From: Alphaproteobacteria bacterium
GTDB lineage: Bacteria; Pseudomonadota; Alphaproteobacteria; UBA828
Assembly: GCA_022826345.1 (NCBI GenBank)
Contig: JAJDVB010000168.1
Span: forward strand, 1-7,105
Reading direction: 5' to 3'
DNA length: 7,105 nucleotides
A model generated the notes under the pieces. It was not told the origin of the DNA. It did no database searches and saw only the letters and a list, made by a program, of their open reading frames with translations. Shown in pieces: positions 1 to 6,106 of the stretch; the stretch's first letter is position 1, and every line of letters starts with the position of its first letter. A program made the translations under genes and the position numbers.

Positions 1-1176
1 GTAGAGCACCACGTTGAGGCGGAACCACGCCGCATTGGCGCCGAACTTCTGGCTCGGCAGCGCCGCCGCCGCAAGCTCGTTCCTCAGCACGTCATGGGCA
101 TGCTCCACCGTGCCCGCCTTGCCGCGATGCCAGCGCAGCAGATCGCCCGCGTCGCCTCCTTCCGGGTCGTCGCGGTTGGTGACGACGCAGACGTGCTTGA
201 CCGTCTCGCCGTCGGCGAACAGCGAGCCCTGCTTGCGGCTGATGCGGATCGCGATGTAGCGCAGCCTGCGCACCACGCCCTCCGGCTGATCGATCGCACC
301 GTCGGGCAGGTAATCCAGCACCGCCCAGTGGCGCAGCACGCCCTCATCGCAGCGCTCCAGCTGCCAGGCCGCCTCGTCCAGCCCCCGCATCCGCCGCGCG
401 AGACCCGGGCTCACCGGCACCGAGAGCGCAAACCCCACCTTCTTCTGATCCAGGTACACCATCAGAGAATGATCGTAGAGCGCGCTGTCGGCGCGCAGGT
501 AAACCTGCTCCACACCCTCAGGAAGCGCCGCCAGCGCACGCTCGATCACCCGACGGTTGCCGCTCTGCGCAGACACGTTGCCGTCGCGGAACTCGTCCGC
601 CACGATCACGTCCTGCTCCGCCCACAGCGCAACCACAGGCTGATAGCCCCGCCTGCCGTCGTAGCAGGGCGCGGCCGCGCGCTTGGACGAGGCCACGATG
701 GTGGCGTCCAGGTCGAGCGTCGCCACCTTCTGCGGCGCCCGCGCCTGCAGGTCCGCCACCACCGCCGATGACGCCCGCGCCAGCCCGCGCAGGCCCAGAC
801 CCTCCTCCCGAACCGCAGACCGCCCGCCGCCCAGAAGCGGCAACTCAGGCTCGTCGAAACACGACAGAAAGTCCCGCGCCGTCTGCGCCGCCGGCAGGCC
901 GTGGCCGAGCAGAAGCCCAAGCCCGTCCTGACCGCGCAGACGATCAAGGTCCTCGCACGGCTCACCCCCGCACGCCCACAGCGCCAACAGGCTCTCGCAC
1001 ATCTCCGACGCCGAAAGCCCCCGCTTGCGGCGCTTGTACGGAACCGACCCGTCGACCGCCGCCGCAGCGCCAGAACTCCGAAAGTGCTCGATCAGCGCCG
1101 GCACGCCGCCGTGCGCCGTCAACGCGCCAAGACCAAGCTCGTGATCCAACTCATAGTCCAGACGAGAACCAGACAC
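1..1176 (-). CDS. IS1380-family DDE transposase (C-terminus cut by window edge)
   Basis: Transposase that cuts and rejoins the ends of its own insertion sequence. The minus-strand frame is open from 1242 to the window edge, and 392 residues are visible from the chosen GTG start at 1176. That start is preferred because GGAGG (plus-strand CCTCC at 1183-1187) lies six bases upstream; in-frame GTGs at 1200 and 1230 are alternatives without as good a site. Family hallmarks are an N-terminal helical region with YKRRKRGLSASEMCESLLAL (residues 47-66), LDLDATIV with catalytic D157, YDGRRGYQP (172-180), YLRADSALYDH with D230, and RWHRGKAGTVEHAHDVLRNE (348-367) with the likely catalytic E358. The protein ends inside the conserved FGANAAWFRLNVVLY block, so perhaps 40-70 residues lie outside the window. 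All three catalytic acids are present and no frameshift is seen, so it may be active. The family call is from remembered motifs, not a search. Confidence 0.9.
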   Translation of the reverse strand, partial: MSGSRLDYELDHELGLGALTAHGGVPALIEHFRSSGAAAAVDGSVPYKRRKRGLSASEMCESLLALWACGGEPCEDLDRLRGQDGLGLLLGHGLPAAQTARDFLSCFDEPELPLLGGGRSAVREEGLGLRGLARASSAVVADLQARAPQKVATLDLDATIVASSKRAAAPCYDGRRGYQPVVALWAEQDVIVADEFRDGNVSAQSGNRRVIERALAALPEGVEQVYLRADSALYDHSLMVYLDQKKVGFALSVPVSPGLARRMRGLDEAAWQLERCDEGVLRHWAVLDYLPDGAIDQPEGVVRRLRYIAIRISRKQGSLFADGETVKHVCVVTNRDDPEGGDAGDLLRWHRGKAGTVEHAHDVLRNELAAAALPSQKFGANAAWFRLNVVLY

Positions 1177-1182
1177 CCAAAT

Positions 1183-1187
1183 CCTCC
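1183..1187 (-). promoter_or_regulatory. Ribosome binding site for the transposase
   Basis: GGAGG on the minus strand, six bases before the GTG at 1176. It decides between three in-frame GTG candidates (1230, 1200 and 1176) in favour of the shortest. Confidence 0.5.
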
Positions 1188-1308
1188 AACTCTCACCCAC
1201 ATGGTGAAAACCCTCGAACCCATAACCCACCAGCGCAAATCGTCAATCCACGCAGACAACAGAAACTACTCGGGGAATGAGGACATTCATCCGCGTAAAC
1301 CCTGTGAC

Positions 1309-1337
1309 TTGCCATAAACGTGAAAATGTGTTATGGA
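1309..1337 (+). promoter_or_regulatory. Possible sigma-70 promoter for the two-gene unit
   Basis: TTGCCA at 1309-1314, a 17-base spacer, then TATGGA at 1332-1337. The -35 box matches five of six consensus bases and the -10 only three of six. It lies about 80 bases before the start at 1418, in AT-rich DNA just outside the presumed insertion sequence end, and is the best-placed candidate to drive the pair at 1418-2154. Prediction from sequence alone. Confidence 0.3.
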
Positions 1338-1402
1338 AATTGTCATCGTGAATGGCTGCTGGTGAAGATGTCTTCCTCCAGTAATTCGTTAATGTTCTTG
1401 CG

Positions 1403-1410
1403 AGAGGAGG
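1403..1410 (+). promoter_or_regulatory. Strong Shine-Dalgarno site for the gene at 1418
   Basis: AGAGGAGG ends seven bases before the ATG at 1418. This near-ideal site is the best evidence that the short frame at 1418 is really translated. Confidence 0.75.
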
Positions 1411-1417
1411 TGTAGTT

Positions 1418-1663
1418 ATGATTCGAGCGCTTGTGCTGGCTACTCTTATGGCGTCTGCTCTCGAGACTACCATTGCACTGGCAGAAAGTTGTTTTGAGAA
1501 GGATCCCAACGATGCAATCGCATGTCTGTATGACAGTAACGGCTGGCCAGAAGAGTTGCTAGACACAGAGGATTTTACTCTTTTTTCGGACAACTTGCCA
1601 TCACGCGGTGGAACTTGGATGAAAACTCCAGCCGATCTCTATCTTGAGAGATACAGATGGTAA
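1418..1663 (+). CDS. Small secreted protein of unknown function
   Basis: An 81-residue protein that I do not recognise. Residues 1-22 form a typical Sec signal peptide: a short charged start (MIR), a hydrophobic core, and an Ala-Leu-Ala site predicting cleavage after A22. The mature part would be about 59 residues, acidic, with only two cysteines (C25 and C36) that could form a disulfide in the periplasm. A strong AGAGGAGG site precedes the ATG by seven bases. The last seven bases overlap the start of the membrane-protein gene at 1657, so the two are very likely co-translated and may act together at the inner membrane. Codon use is AT-rich and unlike the transposase and relaxase, which points to recent transfer. 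Roles such as a small exported effector, an inhibitor or a membrane-complex partner are possible but nothing here proves one. Confidence 0.7.
   Translation: MIRALVLATLMASALETTIALAESCFEKDPNDAIACLYDSNGWPEELLDTEDFTLFSDNLPSRGGTWMKTPADLYLERYRW
1646..1663 (+). promoter_or_regulatory. Translational coupling junction between the two small genes
   Basis: GAGAG at 1646-1650 lies inside the end of the upstream gene. The downstream ATG at 1657 precedes the upstream TAA (1661-1663), giving a seven-base overlap in a different frame. Such overlaps usually mean co-expression in fixed proportion. Confidence 0.6.
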
Positions 1664-2154
1664 TTAAAGTTAATTTAGCAATCGTCGGATTCCTCGTCAC
1701 TTTAGCCATTGCAGTTGCCTTATTTGGACTAGTGACTGGATGGCTGGTAGGTCGCAGCGGACCAGATGCTTCGGTCATCGCAACGGTATTGCCGGCTCTA
1801 TTGGCAGCAATTATACCCATCTCAGGAATTTTTTTCTTTTCACGTCTATTTCCAGATACAGTAAAAGAGTTGCTTGCAACGCTAAGCCCCAGTCATGGAA
1901 TTGCTATAAGTGCGTCTGTAGCTATCTTTGTACTTTCGCTATATGGAGGAGTAAATTTTGGTGAAAAAGAGCGTCGCAAAGTAGTGGGAGAACTCGCTGA
2001 CAGGAAGGTGTCTACAGATAGAACGTTTCGGCGAGACGAACTCGTTCGGTGTTCTTCTCTGCAGAAATTCGTCAACGATGAAAGACGGAAGGTTAATCTA
2101 CCTCTTCTAACAAGCGATTATTTTTGCGGACACCTCAAATTACAGTTTCCTTGA
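1657..2154 (+). CDS. Three-helix inner-membrane protein of unknown function
   Basis: A 165-residue protein that I do not recognise. Three hydrophobic segments are visible at about residues 7-31, 40-63 and 81-98. They are followed by a strongly charged, soluble C-terminal tail (about 100-165) starting FGEKERRKVVGELADRK and containing two cysteines, in CSSL and YFCGH. The basic residues after the third helix suggest the tail lies in the cytoplasm. The ATG overlaps the stop of the preceding secreted-protein gene by seven bases (ATGGTAA), with GAGAG six bases upstream, so translation is probably coupled. The gene is AT-rich like its partner. No later gene follows closely on this strand. The tail ends abruptly after LKLQFP, so a shortened C-terminus cannot be excluded. 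A membrane partner, receptor or immunity protein for the secreted product is speculation. Confidence 0.7.
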   Translation: MVIKVNLAIVGFLVTLAIAVALFGLVTGWLVGRSGPDASVIATVLPALLAAIIPISGIFFFSRLFPDTVKELLATLSPSHGIAISASVAIFVLSLYGGVNFGEKERRKVVGELADRKVSTDRTFRRDELVRCSSLQKFVNDERRKVNLPLLTSDYFCGHLKLQFP

Positions 2155-2327
2155 AACTACTGGCAGTTCAAATCGTTTGTTCGATGTAGTCTCTAGGTGT
2201 TTCAGCGAGAACGTTTGAGTGCAACAACTAAGAGATCGTTCGCGTTATACCAACGCACCCAAAGCAGCAGTATTATAATGTAAAGTATAGTGGGGCCTTC
2301 ATCTCGGCAGAGAATGCGAAACACGAA

Positions 2328-2352
2328 CGACACGTCTTGGGAATGCGTGTCG
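2328..2352. repeat. Inverted repeat with 7-base arms
   Basis: CGACACG at 2328-2334 and its exact reverse complement CGTGTCG at 2346-2352, separated by 11 bases. There is no T-run on either side, so it is not a classic terminator. It sits near the junction where AT-rich DNA returns to GC-rich DNA. It could be a weak hairpin, an operator or part of an element end. Confidence 0.4.
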
Positions 2353-2375
2353 ATTCAGTCAGACAGGTTTGGTCT

Positions 2376-2560
2376 CTAGAGTCTCATGACATGGTGCGGT
2401 TCCGGCTGGAGCAGGGTGGCCCGTCTCTGATCCGGCTCCCCCTTCTGGGCGTGCGCCTTGGACAAGTGCTCGTCCTCGCTGTCCCAGAACGCGCGCGCGC
2501 GAACGCGGCGAGTTCGTTGAGCGAAAGGCTGAACTCCCGGCAAGTTTCGCCGTCCAAACC
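2376..2560 (-). pseudogene. Possible small gene broken by a frameshift at a GC run
   Basis: On the minus strand a stretch from about 2560 reads LDGETCREFSLSLNELAAFA with high third-position G/C. Then comes an alternating GC run (plus-strand 2491-2501). After the run the same frame becomes arginine/proline-rich, like shadow translation. The frame one step away reads naturally as FWDSEDEHLSKAHAQKGEPD and on to a TAG at 2376-2378, again with high third-position G/C. Removing a single GC unit would join the halves into one product of about 60 residues. A TTG at 2557 with GAGG eight bases upstream could be its start. No family is recognised. A sequencing error, slipped-strand mutation or decay would all fit; chance is also possible in GC-rich DNA. 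Confidence 0.35.
2491..2501. repeat. Alternating GC dinucleotide run
   Basis: Eleven bases of strictly alternating G and C, a slippage-prone tract. It lies exactly where the coding signal of the minus-strand remnant changes frame. Confidence 0.6.
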
Positions 2561-2840
2561 CTAGACCTCGCGAAGCGAGCAACAGTCCTCCGCTCTTCGG
2601 CCTTCTCCGCCGCTCTCTCCACCACCTCCAGCTCGATGTGCACGACCATTCGGCGGGGCAAGCGAATCCGGCGGACGAACAGGAACAGCGTAGCGACTGA
2701 CGTCGCGTCTGCGCAGCACACGTGCGCAGTTTCATGTGGCAATGCGCAAACAAGTTGCATACCGGCCGTTCACGCTCCCCGGACCTTGGGAGAGCGGGCC
2801 CAACCTGGGACTGCATCCGCGACAGCGGCTCGAGGGGAAC

Positions 2841-2854
2841 CGGGCAATTGCCCG
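2841..2854. repeat. Perfect 14-base palindrome
   Basis: CGGGCAATTGCCCG reads identically on both strands with no spacer. A symmetric site like this suits a dimeric DNA-binding protein, but no regulator gene is in the window and no other copy was noticed. Confidence 0.5.
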
Positions 2855-2946
2855 ACCATGCCGGACAGATACCCGGACGCCTCGACCGGAGTTCTGTTCC
2901 GCAGCCGTCATCAAGCCGGCGTCACCGGCAGCCTCCTGAATTGACT

Positions 2947-2958
2947 GCCTGCAAGCAG
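2947..2958. repeat. Short inverted repeat downstream of the relaxase gene
   Basis: CCTGC, two bases, GCAGG. It is about 110 bases past the relaxase stop on the minus strand. The stem is short and no T-run follows, so a terminator role is only a weak possibility. Confidence 0.2.
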
Positions 2959-3068
2959 GGCCGGTGTCCTGCCGACTGCTCAGAATGTGCGCCTGACACA
3001 GAGCCCGGCGCCGACCGGCATCGCATTCGCGCACCCGATAGCGGGCCCGAGGATGACGCCCGCGATCG

Positions 3069-6000
3069 TCAGAGCTCCAGATCCAGGTCCATCTCGATAC
3101 GCTTCCGACGCGCGGGCTTGTGCGCCTGATCCTCCTTCGATGAACTGACGTCGTCGCCGCGGTCGACCGGCTTTCCGCCGGGCTCTTGCCGTTCCGGCTC
3201 CGGCCGCCGCTCCCGCCCGGCAGCCCCCGCCGCTTCCGCCGGCCCTTGCGCTTTCTCCGCGGCCCTGGCCGCCTCGTCCTGCGCCGCCGGCGCGACCGCC
3301 TCCAACGCCGATATCTGCTCGCCTGTGGCGCCTTCGAGACGCTCCCGCAGCCGCGCCGCGTCGTCGGTCACCAGCTCGGCCCGGTCCCTGGCCCGGCTGA
3401 TCTCCACATAGAAGCTCTTTTGGGTCGTCAGGTGCGGGTGATCCGCTTCCATCGCCGCGATCACGCGGTCGACCGTGCGCCCCTGGAACGCGTGCACGGT
3501 GGACGCCCAGGCATGATCGAGGTGGCGCAGCTGCATATCGTCACGTCGCAATGTCAGCGCTCGCCCGTCCTCGAGCCGGAACGAGACCCGCCTTTCGTGC
3601 ACGGCCGTCACTTCGGCGCCACGGCTGTTGACCAGCCCGAACTCCCTGTCGTTGCGGGTCCAGCGCACCCTGTCCCCGGCCCGGAGCTCGATCTCTTCAG
3701 CGCGGTAGACCTCCGCGCCGCCGGTCCGCCCGCCGATCTCGTTCGGTTTCCACGCCACCGTCCCGCCGTGCCTGCTTTCCAGCATCACCGTGCGGCTCCG
3801 GTGATCCACGCGCACGACCTTGCGTTCCTCGCCCTTCTCGACGCCGAGCCGCCTGTAGGAACGGTGGAAGGCCACCACGTCGCCGGGGGCGTAGTTGGCG
3901 GCAAGCGCCTTCTCGGCCTTGGTGTAGCCGTATGAGACCAGCCGCTCGCCCTCGAACGCCGGCCCCTGGATTACGCCCTCGCGCGCAAGCCGTTCCCGGA
4001 TGTGCCCGTTTATGGCCTGGCGGAGCTCGTGGCTCGGCGCCATGACTCCGGTGTTCTCCCGCTCCTCGGGCGCGAGCTTGAGCCAGCGCGCCGCCACCGC
4101 GCCCGCGATGTTGTCTCCGGCCACCTCCGCCACGTTCGAGCCCAGCTTCTCGAACGCACCGCGAATGTCGCCGGCAAGACTGGCCTCGACCGCTTCCTTC
4201 AAGGCCGGATCCCGCTGGCGCATGATCTCGTCCATCACGGCGGTCCGCATTCCCGCCCCCTGCAACTGCGCGAACGGCTTGCCGGCATCGACCGCATCCA
4301 GCTGCTTCTCGTCGCCCACCAGCACGACCCGGGGAATCCGCAGCGTGTTCGCGATCCTGAGCAGGTCGCGGGCCTGGACGGTGGAGGCGAGCGAGCCTTC
4401 GTCCACCACCAGCACCGTCTTCGCGAACGCGGCGCGCATGTCGCGCCTGCCCCTGTCCGTGAGCCGCCCCCCGGCTACCCCGGCGTTTCGCGCCAGGAAG
4501 CCCTGCAGGGTCTCGCTCTCGATTCCGGCCTGGGCGCCCAGCGTTTGCACCGCCGATGCCGACGGCGCGAGGCCCAGCATGCGGTAGCCGCTCTTCTCCG
4601 CGAGCGTCCGCGCCCGGTCCAGCATGGCGGTCTTGCCGGTGCCGGCATAGCCCTGGACGCCCACCACCCGGTCCTTCGACGACAGGATCGTCTTTACAGC
4701 CTCCTTCTGGCCGTCGGTGAGCGAACCCTTGTGCAGGTGCTGCTGCACCTTCCGGGGCCGCATCAGCACCCGGCCCTTGTCCCCGCCCTGACGCATCAGC
4801 CCGATCGTCTCGCGCTCGTCGGCGAGCGCCGTGTCGGTGGTCAGCCCGTCGCCCCCCAAAAGCAGGGGAACACCCTGGTACCCCGGCGCAGCATGGAGCC
4901 GGCCTTCCCGTTTCAGGCTCTCGATGGCCCCGCCGGCATCCTCGACCGCCATCCCGCCGGGCTTCCAGGCCAGCGCCGCGCACAGCAGGTCCGTTCCCGA
5001 GAACACCGCCTCCCGCTCCGAGAGGTGCGTCACCGCCCAGGTCACCGCCTGCATAGCCGGATCCCGCGCCCGCGCCGTCTCCGCTCCATGCGGCTTCCCG
5101 GCATCGCGGCGATCGGCGATCTCCATTTCATGCGACGGCTCTGCGCCGCGCGCCGGGGCATCCGCTTCCGCCGCCCGTCCTTCACGCGCCCTCTCGCAAA
5201 CCCTCTCCGCCGAAAACCCCATGGCCGCTGCCTGCTCGCGCCAGCTCTGCCGCAGCACCTCCCGGTCCACGTCGCGCTTGTGCGCGCGCGTCATCAGCGC
5301 CGCGCGCTCCGCCAGGTGCGGATTGCTTGCCGGATCGCCCAGCCCCCGCGCGTTCATCGCCGCCTCGATCTCCGCACGCCGGGTGGAAAATGCGTCGATC
5401 GCGGCGCGCGGGACACCGGCGATCTCGAAGCGGCCGTCGGCATGCGTCTTCTCGACGCCATAGCCCAGCTCCTGAAGCTCCCGCGCCAGCTCGTTGCGGT
5501 AGACCATGCCGATCAGCTTCTGGCGCCGGTACAAGGACTCGTTCGACATGGTGCGCCACTTGCCGTCCTCACCCCGCACCATGTTGGCCAGCACCGCGTG
5601 CGTATGGAGCTGAGGATCGAGATTGCGCGAGGTGTCGTGGCGGAACGTGGCGGCCACCGTCTTCTGGCCTCCCACGTGCTCAAGGCGCCCGGTCTCCGGC
5701 ACCTTCATGCGGGTCTGGACGGTCGTCTCCTCGAGCCAGGCGAGGGTGCGCCTGACCGCCGCATCGTGGGCCGCAACCACGGCCACGTCGTCGCCCAGCA
5801 GCGCCACCAGCGACACGGACTTGGGCGCGGAGAAGGTCAGGTCCCGACCGGGACGGTGGTCGATCGATCCGTCCTTCTGCCGCTGGCCCAGCCGCTGCCC
5901 CGATCCGTCGGGCACCGTGCCGTCGAGCACATCGCTGAAGACGTCGGGATCGACCGCACCGCTCAGCCCCAGCTCCTCGGCTCCCCTGCCGGCCCATGCG

Positions 6001-6104
6001 CTCGCTTCCTGGTGCTCGGGATCGTCCCTGGCGTAGTAGCCGTCGTTCTCGTAGTAGCTGACGCCCTGGGCGGCGGAGGCGATGGCGCCGATGGAGACGA
6101 CCAT
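3069..6104 (-). CDS. trwC: MOBF-family conjugative relaxase-helicase (TrwC/TraI type)
   Basis: A 1011-residue protein that nicks one strand at the transfer origin, stays bound to its 5' end and unwinds the strand for export through a type IV secretion system. The relaxase domain fills about residues 1-300. It has two tyrosine pairs at Y17/Y18 and Y23/Y24, AWAGRGAEELGLSG (36-49), DLTFSAPKSVSL (88-99), and metal-binding histidines H156, H167 and H169 (FRHDTSRNLDPQLHTH). The superfamily 1 helicase domain has Walker A GYAGTGKT (485-492), VVDEGS (566-571), VLVGDEKQLDAV (594-605), R629 in MDEIMRQRD, STVHAFQGRTVDRV (868-881) and SFYVEISRARDRAEL (897-911). The tail (about 935-1011) is Ala/Glu/Arg/Pro-rich, with basic PARRKR before acidic MDLDLEL. 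Length fits TrwC-like proteins (about 970). Its ATG overlaps the traD stop as TAATG, and no strong ribosome site is visible, so translation probably depends on traD. All catalytic residues are intact. Confidence 0.95.
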   Translation of the reverse strand: MVVSIGAIASAAQGVSYYENDGYYARDDPEHQEASAWAGRGAEELGLSGAVDPDVFSDVLDGTVPDGSGQRLGQRQKDGSIDHRPGRDLTFSAPKSVSLVALLGDDVAVVAAHDAAVRRTLAWLEETTVQTRMKVPETGRLEHVGGQKTVAATFRHDTSRNLDPQLHTHAVLANMVRGEDGKWRTMSNESLYRRQKLIGMVYRNELARELQELGYGVEKTHADGRFEIAGVPRAAIDAFSTRRAEIEAAMNARGLGDPASNPHLAERAALMTRAHKRDVDREVLRQSWREQAAAMGFSAERVCERAREGRAAEADAPARGAEPSHEMEIADRRDAGKPHGAETARARDPAMQAVTWAVTHLSEREAVFSGTDLLCAALAWKPGGMAVEDAGGAIESLKREGRLHAAPGYQGVPLLLGGDGLTTDTALADERETIGLMRQGGDKGRVLMRPRKVQQHLHKGSLTDGQKEAVKTILSSKDRVVGVQGYAGTGKTAMLDRARTLAEKSGYRMLGLAPSASAVQTLGAQAGIESETLQGFLARNAGVAGGRLTDRGRRDMRAAFAKTVLVVDEGSLASTVQARDLLRIANTLRIPRVVLVGDEKQLDAVDAGKPFAQLQGAGMRTAVMDEIMRQRDPALKEAVEASLAGDIRGAFEKLGSNVAEVAGDNIAGAVAARWLKLAPEERENTGVMAPSHELRQAINGHIRERLAREGVIQGPAFEGERLVSYGYTKAEKALAANYAPGDVVAFHRSYRRLGVEKGEERKVVRVDHRSRTVMLESRHGGTVAWKPNEIGGRTGGAEVYRAEEIELRAGDRVRWTRNDREFGLVNSRGAEVTAVHERRVSFRLEDGRALTLRRDDMQLRHLDHAWASTVHAFQGRTVDRVIAAMEADHPHLTTQKSFYVEISRARDRAELVTDDAARLRERLEGATGEQISALEAVAPAAQDEAARAAEKAQGPAEAAGAAGRERRPEPERQEPGGKPVDRGDDVSSSKEDQAHKPARRKRIEMDLDLEL

Positions 6105-6106
6105 TA
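6102..6106 (-). promoter_or_regulatory. TAATG stop-start overlap between traD and the relaxase gene
   Basis: On the minus strand the traD TAA (6104-6106) and the relaxase ATG (6102-6104) share one base. The preceding ~20 bases have no clear Shine-Dalgarno sequence, so relaxase translation likely relies on ribosomes finishing traD. Confidence 0.7.

Larger units (their letters stand above)
1..1275 (-). mobile_element. Right-hand part of an IS1380-family insertion sequence
   Basis: The transposase at 1-1176 must sit in an insertion sequence whose promoter-proximal end lies just right of the gene. High-GC coding sequence gives way to AT-richer DNA between about 1245 and 1320. Read inward on the minus strand, a candidate tip begins CCCCGAGTAG at 1275, which fits the CC-starting ends common in this family. 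The other end is outside the window, so neither the inverted repeat nor the target duplication can be confirmed. The exact boundary is an inference; the presence of the element is firm. Confidence 0.55.
2155..3068. other. Gene-poor stretch between the cargo genes and the relaxase
   Basis: About 900 bases with no convincing intact gene. The first ~190 bases continue the AT-rich block; from about 2350 the composition returns to GC-rich. Open frames at 2337-2564, 2359-2760, 2722-3129 and 2732-3034 lack ribosome sites and family motifs. The frames with the strongest third-position G/C bias change from place to place, which suggests decayed coding DNA. It also holds inverted repeats at 2328-2352 and 2947-2958 and a palindrome at 2841-2854. 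It lies downstream of the relaxase. No transfer origin could be identified. Confidence 0.6.

Noticed and set aside
94..771. Plus-strand open frame of 225 codons
   Set aside because: It is antisense to the transposase, which shows conserved catalytic motifs across the same interval.
606..965. Minus-strand 119-codon frame with an ATG
   Set aside because: It is out of frame with the transposase, which has a continuous conserved frame through the same bases.
1243..1593. Minus-strand 116-codon frame opposite the secreted-protein gene
   Set aside because: The opposite strand has a strong ribosome site, signal peptide and coupled downstream gene, and this frame has none of these.
2151..2172. TTGAA/TTCAA repeat at the end of the membrane-protein gene as a terminator
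   Set aside because: Five AT-rich pairs with a long loop and no T-run would not be stable.
2732..3034. Minus-strand 100-codon frame just downstream of the relaxase
   Set aside because: Weak third-position G/C bias compared with real genes here, no good ribosome site and no motif, so probably non-coding or decayed.
3053..3070. TGACG/CGTCA inverted repeat at the relaxase stop as a terminator
   Set aside because: The stem has only five pairs and no T-run follows on the minus strand, so it is not a convincing terminator.
2722..3129. Plus-strand 135-codon frame running into the end of the relaxase gene
   Set aside because: Ser/Arg/Pro-rich, no ribosome site, no recognisable domain, and it overlaps the true relaxase C-terminus.
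3697..4983. Minus-strand open frame of 428 codons inside the relaxase gene
   Set aside because: It is another frame of the same strand, rich in Gly/Arg/Ala with no motifs. The relaxase frame carries all helicase motifs.
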